In this document: piece by piece, positions 53,962 to 62,513 of the stretch
Numbering within the stretch: the stretch's first letter is position 1
How the letters are laid out: the number at the start of each line of letters is the position of its first letter
Assembly: GCA_041658725.1 (NCBI GenBank)
Contig: JBAZZQ010000004.1
Span: 34,711 to 98,710, forward strand
Source of the DNA: JBAZZQ01 sp041658725
Lineage (GTDB): Bacteria > Planctomycetota > Phycisphaerae > JAAYCJ01
Direction: 5' to 3'
DNA length: 64,000 nt
Translations under genes and position numbers: made by a program
The notes under the pieces: model-generated
The model's input: the letters and a program-made list of their open reading frames with translations, nothing else
The model's database searches: none
What the model was told of the DNA's origin: nothing

Positions 53962-55283
53962 TGCCACTCCGGATGTTCGTCCACCACTCGTATGCAAACC
54001 GGTTTTTCCGCGGATACGTCCAACCCGCCGATTTCCTTAATCGCCGATTGCAAATTTCCCTCCCGCGCCCGATGGGTCAGAACGACCACGGGAACGATGG
54101 ACTCGCCATTCTTGTTGTATTTCGCCCCTTCGTGCTGGAGGACGGCGGAAATGCTGATCGTGTATCGACCGAAGATTTCGGTAAGCTTGGCCAACACGCC
54201 AGGCCGATCTACGACCATCAATCGCAAATAATAACGGGAGGAAATTTCCTCGATAGGTTTGATAACGGCCGGCGGGGTTACGTCGGGTAAGACGTTCAAT
54301 TGCTTAAAGGTCGAAAGAGCATTTCCAAGAACAATGTCGATCACGTCGGAAACGACCGCCGACGCGGTGGGCATTCTACCGGCCCCTCTACCATAGAACA
54401 TGGCATGGCCAACGGCATTACCATAAACGCTGATCGCGTTGAACGGCCCAAAAACCGGGGCAAGTGGATCGTTTTTGCTGATAAAAGCGGGATGAACCCG
54501 CACGGAAATTCCATCCTGCTCCTTGATGCAGATCGCGAGTAGTTTGATGATATAGCCCAATTCGTGGCCATAGCGGATATCTTCGATACAAATTTTGTCG
54601 ATGCCTTCGATGCTGATCGATTCAAAAGGAATATTCCGGGCAAAGGCCAAGCCGGCCAAAATGGTCAGTTTATGAGCGGTGTCGGTTCCATTGACGTCGA
54701 GCGCAGGATCGGCCTCGGCAAAGCCCGCCGCCTGGGCCTCCTTTAATGCGGTAGCATATTCCTTCCCCTCCCGCGACATGGCCGACAGGATGTAATTGCA
54801 GGTCCCGTTGACAATTCCGTAAATGGCGTTAATTTCGTTGGCGACCAGCCCTCGGCGAATAGATTCAACCAGCGGAATTCCACCCCCGCAACTGGCTTCA
54901 AAGGCGATGCACCGATTGTGCTTTCTCGCCAGCGCGAACAACTCCTTGCCATGATGGGCCAACAATGCCTTATTGGCGGTTACAACGTGTTTGCCGGCTC
55001 GTAAAAGCTTTTCCACAACCTCTTTGGCGATCGTAGTCCCGCCGATCAGCTCGATGGCTATTTCAACTGAAGGGTCGCTTAAAAAATTATCAAGATTATT
55101 CGTCATCACCCCTGCAGGGAGCGGCACATCGAACGGCCGGTCCATGAATTTTTCAACGACGTGCTTCAGATATATTTTCCCCCCGATCTTGCGGGAGATT
55201 TGCTCGCCATTCATCGCCAGCACCGCAGCCACACCTTGGCCGACAGTGCCATAACCAACCAAACCTATCGGGATATCTTTCAC
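53958..55283 (-). CDS. hom: Homoserine dehydrogenase
   Basis: A 441-aa enzyme reducing aspartate semialdehyde to homoserine. The N-terminal Rossmann fold has VGYGTVGQGV (about 9-18). The catalytic region has ANKALLAHHGKEL (about 103-115), FEASCGGGIPLVESIRRGL (about 128-146) and GFAEADPALDVNGTDTAHKL (about 186-205, with the catalytic Asp and Lys). The C-terminal ACT domain (about 352-430, VVDRPGVLAKLTEIFGRY) gives feedback control, probably by threonine. It forms a two-gene unit with the apgM-type gene. Confidence 0.96.
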   Translation of the reverse strand: MKDIPIGLVGYGTVGQGVAAVLAMNGEQISRKIGGKIYLKHVVEKFMDRPFDVPLPAGVMTNNLDNFLSDPSVEIAIELIGGTTIAKEVVEKLLRAGKHVVTANKALLAHHGKELFALARKHNRCIAFEASCGGGIPLVESIRRGLVANEINAIYGIVNGTCNYILSAMSREGKEYATALKEAQAAGFAEADPALDVNGTDTAHKLTILAGLAFARNIPFESISIEGIDKICIEDIRYGHELGYIIKLLAICIKEQDGISVRVHPAFISKNDPLAPVFGPFNAISVYGNAVGHAMFYGRGAGRMPTASAVVSDVIDIVLGNALSTFKQLNVLPDVTPPAVIKPIEEISSRYYLRLMVVDRPGVLAKLTEIFGRYTISISAVLQHEGAKYNKNGESIVPVVVLTHRAREGNLQSAIKEIGGLDVSAEKPVCIRVVDEHPEWQ

Positions 55284-55420
55284 AACTATAACCTCTTAAC
55301 TTTCTTTATACGATAACAGATTAGGCCTTAAAGTGTAATCTCGTCGGGCGGGTAGTTCAAGCATGAAACCGTCGAGGCCCGCAGGAGTGTCTGCCCAATT
55401 TTACTGGCAACCCATCCACC

Positions 55421-55540
55421 GTCATCGTCCGGCTTGACCGGACGATCCAGTATTCTTCTTTGTCGGTAAACTTTTTCCATGTATTTCATAAAGGGAAAAA
55501 TCCCTGGATTTCCGCTGGAGTTTCGTAGGGTACGTCGAGA
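55421..55540 (+). repeat. Composite palindromic repeat, family C copy 3
   Basis: GTCATCGTCCGGCTTGACCG with the matching GACGATCC at 55421-55450, then a TTTCATAAAGGGAAA stretch and TTTCCGCTGGAGTTTCG. It parallels 8100-8228. Confidence 0.8.
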
Positions 55541-55586
55541 TGCACCATCTTAGTACAGCATTTCACAATTAAGGTAATACCTTCCG

Positions 55587-55674
55587 GGGTGGCATGGCTT
55601 CGCGTCTTCGCTAAGCCATGTCCTGGTAAGCCCAAAAAGACATGCTTTAGCGAAGACGCGAAAGCATGCCACCC
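55587..55674. repeat. Family D palindrome that truncates the SpoIIE gene
   Basis: 36-bp arms (55587-55622 and 55639-55674) with a couple of mismatches, starting GGGTGGCATGGCTTCGCGTC. It is the same class as the one at 52382. The right end interrupts the phosphatase gene. Confidence 0.88.
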
Positions 55675-55916
55675 GCCAGCAGCGACGCCCGCACACCATG
55701 GCCGACCATATCGCCGATCACCAAAGCAATCTGATCATCATTGATTCGGATAAAATCATAAAAATCCCCGCCCACGCTCCCGCTCATCCGGTTCTTAGCC
55801 GCCGTGACCTGGTGTTCGCAGTGCGTCGGACATTGCTTAGGCAGCAGCGCCGACTGCAACTCCGCCGCCAACACCAAATCCTGCTCCTCTTCAGTTTTTT
55901 GTATATTCGCCGTCAT
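55647..55916 (-). pseudogene. Truncated SpoIIE/RsbU-type protein phosphatase
   Basis: Only the beginning of a PP2C-type phosphatase is left: ELQSALLPKQCP (about 19-30), GGDFYDFIRINDDQIALVIG (about 49-68) and DMVGHGVRASLLAG (about 69-82). The frame then runs into a family D palindrome and stops after about 89 residues, whereas such domains need about 200. Nothing that continues it is found downstream. The ATG at 55916 has no clear ribosome site, so sequence before it may be missing too. Phosphatases of this kind act in partner-switching with STAS proteins. Confidence 0.78.
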
Positions 55917-56027
55917 TTAAGCGATTTTCGTGAAAATAACCCGATTTGCAACAGAAAAAGGATGGCCACGAAGTACCACGTGTACGGTCGGCTATAAATG
56001 GCAACCCTATTGCCAATGAGCAAGACA

Positions 56028-56055
56028 CTGGATTCCCGCGCAGGCGGGAATCCAG
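56028..56055. repeat. Palindromic repeat with TGGATTCCCGC arms
   Basis: CTGGATTCCCGC with GCGGGAATCCAG, loop GCAG. Such units are widely scattered in bacterial genomes. Confidence 0.7.
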
Positions 56056-56074
56056 AAATTCTGAACGGTGAGGG

Positions 56075-56377
56075 TTAGGCTCGCGGTTTTGCGTCGTCTG
56101 AACCTTCTGGTTCGACCTGTCTCCCTATTCCAGTGAGGCCGATGGCCAGACAGATGAGACCTGCCCCGCCCAAGTAGAAATTCTGCAGAAGTCGGCTGTT
56201 GGTACACATCTGCTTGTAAGCGTCGGGGAATCCCGGAGTGCTCGAAAGGTGTCCTCCCGCATTCCGCACCAGACGCCAATAGTCTTCGTTTGCCTCTTTT
56301 GGGATGCGGCCTGCGGATAACCAGGCCACGGCGAGCAACACTGCTCCGCTGATTGCCAGTCTGCGATTGTACTTCAT
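56075..56377 (-). CDS. Small membrane protein of unknown function
   Basis: A 100-aa protein with two membrane helices (about 7-23, LAISGAVLLAVAWLSAG, and about 68-85, FYLGGAGLICLAIGLTGIG) and an outside loop between them. No known family. I prefer ATG 56377, which has AAAGG about 9 bases upstream. The ATG at 56386 overlaps that site. It follows dnaX on the same strand by 35 bp and might be co-transcribed. Confidence 0.6.
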   Translation of the reverse strand: MKYNRRLAISGAVLLAVAWLSAGRIPKEANEDYWRLVRNAGGHLSSTPGFPDAYKQMCTNSRLLQNFYLGGAGLICLAIGLTGIGRQVEPEGSDDAKPRA

Positions 56378-56412
56378 CGTCTTCATCCTTTCGGTTTTTA
56401 AAAATTGGATTC

Positions 56413-57759
56413 CTATTTCTTCGCCACTGGTTTGACCTCCACCAGTCGGCCTTCAAAAAGGTCCAGAACTTTTCGGACAATCGGCTCGGCCATCGCGGCG
56501 TGATGGGGGGAAACGGATTTGTTGGTGCTTGATGCGGGTAATTCTTCAACCACTCCCTCACGGTCGTGCCTCTTTGGCGTTACGGGTTCAGGGATTGTGG
56601 GAACTTTTTTTTTTGACGGCTCGCTGGCCGTCTCGGTCGATGTCGATGATGTCTGATTGATATCCGTCAGGTCGGAAATATATGCCAGAGTGACCATGGC
56701 CGCGTCGATGAGCGTTCGGGACTGCTCGGAAAATTTTACAGACCGCGACAATTCTTCAATGACCGTAATCGCGTAGGCCCAGGTTAGCGGTTTGAGTTGC
56801 CCGCCTTGCTCCATTAATTTCGGATGGGCGGTTTCCGGTGAAAAGAGCAAGTCCTGCCCGTCTTTGCACGACGATGCTACCATCAGGTCTCTTAAATACT
56901 CAGCCAGTGCGGAGCAAAAATCGCCCGGCGAAGTTCCAGCAGCCAGTATCGTATCGGCTTGGCGTAAAACTCCCGCCGCGTCCTGCGTTAAAATCGAATC
57001 GACAAGCTGGGCGTATAATTCCACCGGCGGCACGGGTAAAAACTGATCGGCCAGTTCGGACGTTAATTTCTTTTGACCTACCGAAAGCAACTGGTCGAGC
57101 AAACTCAATGCGTCGCGCATCGACCCGTTCGCCAATCGAGCCACGCGGTCCACCACCGCCGTATCGGCTTCGATTTTTTCTTCCGCAAGAATCAAGCGAA
57201 TCTGCTCGGCGATCTTGGCTTTGGAAATCGGTTTAAAATCGAACCGCTGGCAGCGGGATTGAATCGTGATCGGAACTTTATTAGGTTCCGTGGTCGCGAA
57301 AATGAATTTGACATGCTCCGGCGGTTCTTCCAGCGTTTTTAAGAGTGCGTTAAACGCGCTGGTGGAAATCATGTGAACTTCGTCGATGATATAAATTTTG
57401 AATCTCCCCCGAGCAGGCCGATAGATCGCGTTATTTCGCAACTGCCGAACGTCCTCGACGCTGGTATTGCTGGCCCCGTCGATTTCGATAACGTCAACAT
57501 CTTCCCCGCGGGCGATATCCTGGCAAATAGAGCAGGTGGAATCCGGGTCCGGCGTCGGCCCTTTTTCGCAGTTCAACGCCTTGGCCAAAATCCTCGCCGT
57601 GGACGTTTTCCCCACCCCGCGAGTCCCCGTAAATAAATACGCATGCGCCACTCGCCCAGCCGTGATCGCGTTCTTCAGCGTCGTCGCGATGGCCTCCTGA
57701 CCGACCAACTCATCAAAATTTCGGCTCCGGTATCGCCGTGCCAGAACTGTATATGCCAT
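56413..57759 (-). CDS. dnaX: DNA polymerase III subunit gamma/tau
   Basis: A 448-aa clamp-loader subunit. The AAA+ part (about 1-240) has Walker A GTRGVGKTS (about 45-53), a zinc motif of four Cys (about 64-82), Walker B IIDEVHM (about 123-129) and sensor 1 with the SRC arginine finger (about 166-168). Domain III follows to about 365. The C-terminal part is short, so it is closer to a gamma form. A family B repeat is read in frame in the linker (KRHDREGVV, about 396-404). The SRP RNA gene lies 35 bp upstream. Confidence 0.96.
   Translation of the reverse strand: MAYTVLARRYRSRNFDELVGQEAIATTLKNAITAGRVAHAYLFTGTRGVGKTSTARILAKALNCEKGPTPDPDSTCSICQDIARGEDVDVIEIDGASNTSVEDVRQLRNNAIYRPARGRFKIYIIDEVHMISTSAFNALLKTLEEPPEHVKFIFATTEPNKVPITIQSRCQRFDFKPISKAKIAEQIRLILAEEKIEADTAVVDRVARLANGSMRDALSLLDQLLSVGQKKLTSELADQFLPVPPVELYAQLVDSILTQDAAGVLRQADTILAAGTSPGDFCSALAEYLRDLMVASSCKDGQDLLFSPETAHPKLMEQGGQLKPLTWAYAITVIEELSRSVKFSEQSRTLIDAAMVTLAYISDLTDINQTSSTSTETASEPSKKKVPTIPEPVTPKRHDREGVVEELPASSTNKSVSPHHAAMAEPIVRKVLDLFEGRLVEVKPVAKK
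56549..56575 (-). repeat. Family B repeat inside dnaX
   Basis: Minus-strand copy AGAGGCACGACCGTGAGGGA followed by GTGG, translated as KRHDREGVV in the flexible part of DnaX. It does not break the frame. Confidence 0.9.
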
Positions 57760-57794
57760 ATTAAAAGTCGTTCTTTAAAAAAATAAAAAAAACT

Positions 57795-57893
57795 GGCCCA
57801 GGCTGATCTATGGCACACGCCAAAACCCAGGTGGGCTGCTTCCGTCAAGATCTGACCCATTTTCCAAGTCAAGCGTTGCATAGGACCTGGGCC
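57795..57893 (-). ncRNA. ffs: SRP RNA (4.5S-like)
   Basis: The ends GGCCCAGG and CCTGGGCC form the closing stem. The apex carries the conserved GGGTCAGATC and GACGGAAGCAGCCC segments of the domain IV hairpin (GGTCAG, then GGAAGCAGCC). About 100 nt, followed by a T-rich run. It binds Ffh in co-translational targeting. Its position just before dnaX is also seen in other bacteria. A reading frame across it is spurious. Confidence 0.93.
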
Positions 57894-58003
57894 ATTAAAG
57901 CCGAGTCGGTTCTCACCGATTAATTTCCTATCGAACCAAGAGGTTAATTCTACCCGCTTGGCCGGTCAGAGTTCAACCTAATTTTTTCGTAACTGTCCAG
58001 ACT

Positions 58004-58094
58004 TGTCATTGCGAGGAGCGCAGCGACGAAGCAATCTCGTTCCTTTGACGAAGGTGCGAGATTGCCGCGCCCGTTGCGCGGTCTCGCAATGACA
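58004..58094. repeat. TCATTGCGAG palindromic repeat
   Basis: TTGTCATTGCGAGGAGCGCA and GCAATCTCG on one side, and CGAGATTGCCGC and CTCGCAATGACAA on the other. It is an interspersed element known from many bacteria. A partial copy (TCATTGCGAGCATC) is near 63879. The rest of the 57894-58196 gap shows no gene. Confidence 0.85.
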
Positions 58095-58196
58095 ATTTTC
58101 AATGGGGTCTGAACGGTTACATTTTTTCCTTGCGTGCCGTTGCTTGTAAAGTAAACTTAAAAGGCATTAGTCGTTAAACGAATTCAGGAGTAAATG

Positions 58197-59057
58197 ATGG
58201 GTCTTAAAATATATTTAAACGGCCAACTGGTGGAGCGGGATCAGGCCAGGATCGGAGTGTACGATCATGGCCTGCTCTATGGTGACGGTGTGTTCGAGGG
58301 CATCCGTTGTTACAACGGAAAGGTTTTCCAGATCGACGCACACGTAGATCGGCTTTTCGACTCCGCCGCGGCGATCCGGCTTCAAATTCCCCTTACCCGC
58401 GAGCAAGTAAAACAAGCCATCGCAAAAACGCTCCAGGCGAACAACCTGCATGATGCCTATATCCGTGCCGTGGTAACGAGAGGTGAAGGCTGCCTGGGTT
58501 TATCTCCGAAAAACACAAAACCTTCCATATTTATCATCACAGACACGATTGAGCTATACCCGGCCGAATTGTATGAAAAGGGCCTGGAAGTGATTACCTG
58601 TACGACGATCCGAAATCATCCCAATGCCCTGTCGCCTCGGATCAAATCGCTTAATTATCTCAACAACATCCTCGCCAAAATTGAAGCCCTCGACGCCGGG
58701 GTGCTTGAAGCGATCATGCTAAATCACCTCGGTTATGTGGCCGAGTGCACCGGTGACAATATCTTTATCGTTCGAAAAAATGTCCTGCTTACCCCGCCAC
58801 GGGAAGCAGGAATTCTCGAAGGCATTACCCGAAACGTCGTAATGGATTTAGCCCGCAAAATCGGATTGACCGTCTGTGAAGAAAATCTTACTCGTTACGA
58901 TCTGTACACGGCGGACGAATGTTTCCTGACCGGAACCGCCGCCGAGGTGATCCCCGTGACCAAAATCGACGGTCGCATCATCGGCGCCGAAAAAGTCGGT
59001 CCCATCACAAAAAAATTGATCACCGCGTTCCACGAATTCGCGCAAAGCGGAGAATAA
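58197..59057 (+). CDS. ilvE: Class IV aminotransferase (IlvE-like)
   Basis: A 286-aa PLP enzyme of fold type IV. GDGVFEGIRCYNGKVFQIDA (about 30-49) is the N-terminal signature, the Schiff-base lysine is in PRIKSLNYLNNILAK (about 146-160), and the end of the active site is in GYVAECTGDNIFIV and FLTGTAAEVIPV (about 242-253). This matches branched-chain aminotransferases. D-amino-acid transaminase is the less likely alternative. AGGAG is 6 bases before the ATG at 58197; an ATG 3 bases earlier has worse spacing. The aminopeptidase gene starts 1 bp after its stop. Confidence 0.9.
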   Translation: MGLKIYLNGQLVERDQARIGVYDHGLLYGDGVFEGIRCYNGKVFQIDAHVDRLFDSAAAIRLQIPLTREQVKQAIAKTLQANNLHDAYIRAVVTRGEGCLGLSPKNTKPSIFIITDTIELYPAELYEKGLEVITCTTIRNHPNALSPRIKSLNYLNNILAKIEALDAGVLEAIMLNHLGYVAECTGDNIFIVRKNVLLTPPREAGILEGITRNVVMDLARKIGLTVCEENLTRYDLYTADECFLTGTAAEVIPVTKIDGRIIGAEKVGPITKKLITAFHEFAQSGE

Positions 59058-59058
59058 G

Positions 59059-60183
59059 ATGACCGATCCAAGATTAAGCAAATTAGCAAAAGTATTGGTA
59101 ACCTATTCCATCGGGGCCAAACCAGGACAACTGATAAGAATCACCGGCGGAACGATCGCGGAACCCCTGATTATCGAATTGACCCGCGAAATTCTCGCCG
59201 CCGGTGCGCACCCCGCCATCTTTATGACCCCCGATGAAGTCGCCGAAATGTTCTACAAGAATGCCAACGATGAGCAATTGAAATATATTTCTCCCATCAC
59301 CTGGGCCATGGTCGAAAAAATCGACGCCTCGATCGGAATCTGGGCCAGCAAAAACACCAAAGCCTTGTCCAATTGCGATCCGATCAAACAGGCTATTTCC
59401 TCCGCCGCCCTGCGGCCTTACAAGGACAAATTCTTCGAACGAGCCGCCAAAGGCGATCTCAAATGGTGCGGTACGCAATATCCCTGCCCCGCCCATGCCC
59501 AGGACGCGGAAATGTCACTCGACGAATACGAGGATTTTGTCTACAACGCGGGACTGCTAAGCGAACCAGACCCCGCCGCCGCATGGAAAAAAATCGCCCA
59601 ATGCCAGCAGCGATTAGCCGATTTCCTGAATACTAAACGCGAGGTCCATATCACTACCCCGCAAGGCACAGACATCCGATTCGCGGTCGAAGGACGAACC
59701 TGGATCAACTGTTGTGGCCACGAAAATTTTCCAGACGGCGAAGTATTCACCGGTCCGATTGAAGATTCCTCCGAAGGCACTGTCGCATACAGCTTCCCCG
59801 CCGCTCACGGCGGACGCGAAGTCCCGGATATCGTTTTGACCTATAAAAACGGAAAAGTCGTCGATGCCCATGCCTCCAAAAACGAAGATTACCTGATAAA
59901 AATGCTCGACCAGGACGCAGGATCGCGTATCCTCGGCGAATTGGCCTTCGGATGCAATTACTCCATCACGAAATACACAAAAAACACCTTATTCGACGAA
60001 AAAATCGGCGGAACGTTCCACACCGCCGTCGGCTCCGGATATCCGGAAACCGGATCAAAAAATCAATCAGGCCTCCACTGGGACATGGTCTGCGATTTAC
60101 GAAAAGGCGGTAAAATTTACGTCGATAATGAATTGATAAGCGAAAACGGAAAATTCCTGAACCCACAATGGCCAGGGAATTAA
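59059..60183 (+). CDS. M29-family aminopeptidase
   Basis: A 374-aa metal-dependent aminopeptidase. The family features are the EGRTWINCCGHENFPDGEVF segment (about 213-232) with a metal Glu, AEDSSEG-like GPIEDSSEGT, and the HTAVGSGYPETGSKNQSGLH region (about 318-337) with Glu/His ligands plus the final WDMVCDL Asp. It would remove N-terminal residues from peptides in the cytoplasm. It directly follows the aminotransferase, so the two could form an amino-acid recovery unit. Confidence 0.9.
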   Translation: MTDPRLSKLAKVLVTYSIGAKPGQLIRITGGTIAEPLIIELTREILAAGAHPAIFMTPDEVAEMFYKNANDEQLKYISPITWAMVEKIDASIGIWASKNTKALSNCDPIKQAISSAALRPYKDKFFERAAKGDLKWCGTQYPCPAHAQDAEMSLDEYEDFVYNAGLLSEPDPAAAWKKIAQCQQRLADFLNTKREVHITTPQGTDIRFAVEGRTWINCCGHENFPDGEVFTGPIEDSSEGTVAYSFPAAHGGREVPDIVLTYKNGKVVDAHASKNEDYLIKMLDQDAGSRILGELAFGCNYSITKYTKNTLFDEKIGGTFHTAVGSGYPETGSKNQSGLHWDMVCDLRKGGKIYVDNELISENGKFLNPQWPGN

Positions 60184-60199
60184 TTGAGGTTCCTGTGTA

Positions 60200-61498
60200 A
60201 TGTCCGTAGTGCAGCCTTTCACAAATAAAAGATCAAATTTGGGGTGGCATGGGCAATTCTTATTGCCCGTGTCTTGTCCCCTTTATTATGGAGGGCTATA
60301 CCTAATTGTCCTAGTTTTATTTTTTGTTTTTAGTTTCACCCCTCTCATCCTTGCCCAGGATACTGACGATGTCGGCGACATTCCCGTCGTCTCTTCCCAG
60401 CACTTACAAATCGCATATCAGGTTCCACCGGAATTGAAAAATACAAACCGCCGGATAATTCTCTGGTATCGTCTGAACGAAGGCAACTGGCGGCAGGGGG
60501 GTAGATTTAATGCCGATGCCCCCATCAAATTTTCCGCTCCGCAAGACGGAATATATGATTTTGCTCTTGAACCGGACAACGATGTCCCCGCCCCGACAAC
60601 AAGACCAGCCGATCAATTATCCTCCACCTTCAGATGTATGGTTGACTTCAATCAGCCAGTGCTTCAAATCGAAGACGTAAATTGTAAAAATGGACTGGCT
60701 CTGGTGCGCTGGCACGCGTTCGACAATAATTTTTCCGATCGGCCCATTGAAATTTATCTTCAAAGCGATCCGAAAGAAACTTTTCTCGGAAAATTTCCTA
60801 ACAAAGGCATCGCCGTCCTGCAGATCGACCCGAAAGACCTGCCCGCCAAAATCAAGGTCATCGCCCTCGACCGTGCGGGAAATTACGGCATCGACTTTTC
60901 CAAACCGATTCCCAAAAACGAACAAAAGAGACGCGACCGTGAGGGAGCGATTATTTCCCCCACAACAAAACCCCAGCGATTACAAAAACAATCAACACCG
61001 ACCCAGCCGGCAATCGCTTCTCACGTGAATCCCGAAGCGATGCGGGAGTACAAAATCGCCGCCGGTTATCGCCGGCGAGGTGATTTGAATTTGGCCCTCG
61101 TCCACTTGAAACACGCCGTCGATCTGGACCCGAAAATGATTGACGCCAGGATCGATTTGGCTGATGTGCTTAACTCGCTCGAACGGTATAATGAAGCGGC
61201 GGATTCGTATTTGCTGGTGTTGGCGATAGACCAGCGCAACATCAAAGCCTGGCAGGGACTGGCGATTGTCAGACTCAATCAAAGCCAATATCAGCAGGCG
61301 GTCAGCCATCTGGAAAAAGCCCTGGAGCTGGATGATAAAAATGTCCAGGCCTGGCTTTCACTCGGCGACGCCTACTGGAATCTGGGACAATGGAACGATG
61401 CCAAATCAGCCTGGTACAAAGCCAGGGATTTGCTGGCGATTGGTAATAACACCAGGCTTAAACCCGCGATAAACGCGCGATTGAAATTGATTAAATAA
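60200..61498 (+). CDS. TPR protein with repeat-derived N-terminus
   Basis: A 432-aa protein. A hydrophobic segment at about 31-51 (LYLIVLVLFFVFSFTPLILA) is a signal peptide or anchor. A beta-type domain covers about 60-245, followed by a linker with a family B insertion (KRRDREGAII, about 241-250). The C-terminal half has TPR repeats (about 280-410, for example AAGYRRRGDLNLALVHLKHA). All start codons in the frame lie before or inside a family D repeat, so the residues GWHGQFLLPVSCP come from the repeat. The ATG at 60200 has GAGG 10 bases upstream. The role is probably protein-protein scaffolding in the periplasm. Confidence 0.75.
   Translation: MSVVQPFTNKRSNLGWHGQFLLPVSCPLYYGGLYLIVLVLFFVFSFTPLILAQDTDDVGDIPVVSSQHLQIAYQVPPELKNTNRRIILWYRLNEGNWRQGGRFNADAPIKFSAPQDGIYDFALEPDNDVPAPTTRPADQLSSTFRCMVDFNQPVLQIEDVNCKNGLALVRWHAFDNNFSDRPIEIYLQSDPKETFLGKFPNKGIAVLQIDPKDLPAKIKVIALDRAGNYGIDFSKPIPKNEQKRRDREGAIISPTTKPQRLQKQSTPTQPAIASHVNPEAMREYKIAAGYRRRGDLNLALVHLKHAVDLDPKMIDARIDLADVLNSLERYNEAADSYLLVLAIDQRNIKAWQGLAIVRLNQSQYQQAVSHLEKALELDDKNVQAWLSLGDAYWNLGQWNDAKSAWYKARDLLAIGNNTRLKPAINARLKLIK
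60240..60282 (+). repeat. Family D repeat at the start of the TPR gene
   Basis: GGGGTGGCATGGGCAATTCT, then TATTGCCCGTGTCTTG. The same unit is at 63930. It is part of the translated 5' region of the TPR gene. Confidence 0.85.
60926..60951 (+). repeat. Family B repeat inside the TPR gene
   Basis: AAGAGACGCGACCGTGAGGG followed by AGCGA, read as KRRDREGA. The same reading frame as in dnaX. Confidence 0.9.
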
Positions 61499-61499
61499 T

Positions 61500-61526
61500 T
61501 GTAGGGGCGGGGCTTGCTCCGCCCTC
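61500..61526 (+). repeat. Family E hairpin between TPR gene and holA
   Basis: GTAGGGGCGGGGCTTGCTCC followed by GCCCTC, immediately after the TPR stop. The same unit is the loop insert at 52421. Confidence 0.85.
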
Positions 61527-61538
61527 CGAGAAAAAGTC

Positions 61539-62513
61539 ATGGCAAAACAAGAAAAAGCAATTCCGATTTTCGTAATCGCCGGTCAGGATATCTATCTTCG
61601 CACCCAAGCCCTGACCCAATTGCGCCGGCAACTGCTGGGTGAGGATCAAGGTCTCGGCGAGGTCCGCGTCGAGGGAAAAAACGCCGAGCTTGCCGCAGTG
61701 CTCGATGAATTACGAACCCTCCCCTTCCTGGCCGAACGCAGAGTAGTCATCATCGACGATGCCGACAAGTTCATCAGCGAAAATCGTGAATCCCTCGAGG
61801 ACTATCTAAAAACCCCAAGCCCAGACGGAGTGCTGATCCTAATCGCCGATTCTTGGCGCAAAGCCACTCGCCTGGACAAACAGATCAATCAAATCGGCAA
61901 AATCATTCTTGTCGAACCCATGAAAGGCCAGCAGTTGATCCGTTGGCTGACCGCCTATGCCGGCCAACTTGACAAAACCCTAACCCCCGCCTGTGCCGAA
62001 GAACTCCTGGCCATCGTTGGAACCGAAACCGGCAGGCTGGCAAATGAACTGGAAAAATTATCCATCTACGTCGGCCAACGAAAGCAAATCACCTCCGCCG
62101 ATCTCCAGGCACTTTCCGGCCAGACGGCTCAGGAAAACGTTTTCCTAATCACCGACCTGATGGCCGAGGGAAAAACAACGCAGGTTTTAAATGTCTTGAA
62201 TCAAATCCTGGACATGGACCGTTCCGCGGAATTTTCCATGGTTGGGGTGTTGACGTTTTCCCTACGCCGGCTGCTAAAAGCAAAGTCCATGCTCGAAAGC
62301 GGCATAAATCAACGGGACGTCCTGTCCGCCTGCAAAATGTTTTATCCAGCCATCGCGGAAAGATTTCTGGCACAGGTCAAACGATTTACCGCCGACAGAC
62401 TGAAAAATCTGATTAATCAGTTGACACAAATCGATTATGCCAATAAAACCGGTCTCGGACAGGCAAGATTAAATTTGGAAAAATTTATCCTATGCGCCAC
62501 GACAAACAAATAA
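61539..62513 (+). CDS. holA: DNA polymerase III subunit delta
   Basis: A 324-aa clamp-loader delta subunit. The N-terminal RecA-like fold begins IPIFVIAGQDIYLRTQALTQ (about 8-27), has LRTLPFLAERRVVIIDDAD (about 59-77) and lacks Walker A, as usual for delta. A lid domain (about 140-200) and a C-terminal helical collar follow (KSMLESGINQRDVLSACKMF and later). It opens the sliding clamp with DnaX, which is encoded nearby. It overlaps the following gene by 22 bases. Confidence 0.93.
   Translation: MAKQEKAIPIFVIAGQDIYLRTQALTQLRRQLLGEDQGLGEVRVEGKNAELAAVLDELRTLPFLAERRVVIIDDADKFISENRESLEDYLKTPSPDGVLILIADSWRKATRLDKQINQIGKIILVEPMKGQQLIRWLTAYAGQLDKTLTPACAEELLAIVGTETGRLANELEKLSIYVGQRKQITSADLQALSGQTAQENVFLITDLMAEGKTTQVLNVLNQILDMDRSAEFSMVGVLTFSLRRLLKAKSMLESGINQRDVLSACKMFYPAIAERFLAQVKRFTADRLKNLINQLTQIDYANKTGLGQARLNLEKFILCATTNK

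Noticed and set aside
57675..57881. A 68-aa minus-strand frame
   Set aside because: It covers the SRP RNA and the start of dnaX and has no coding features.
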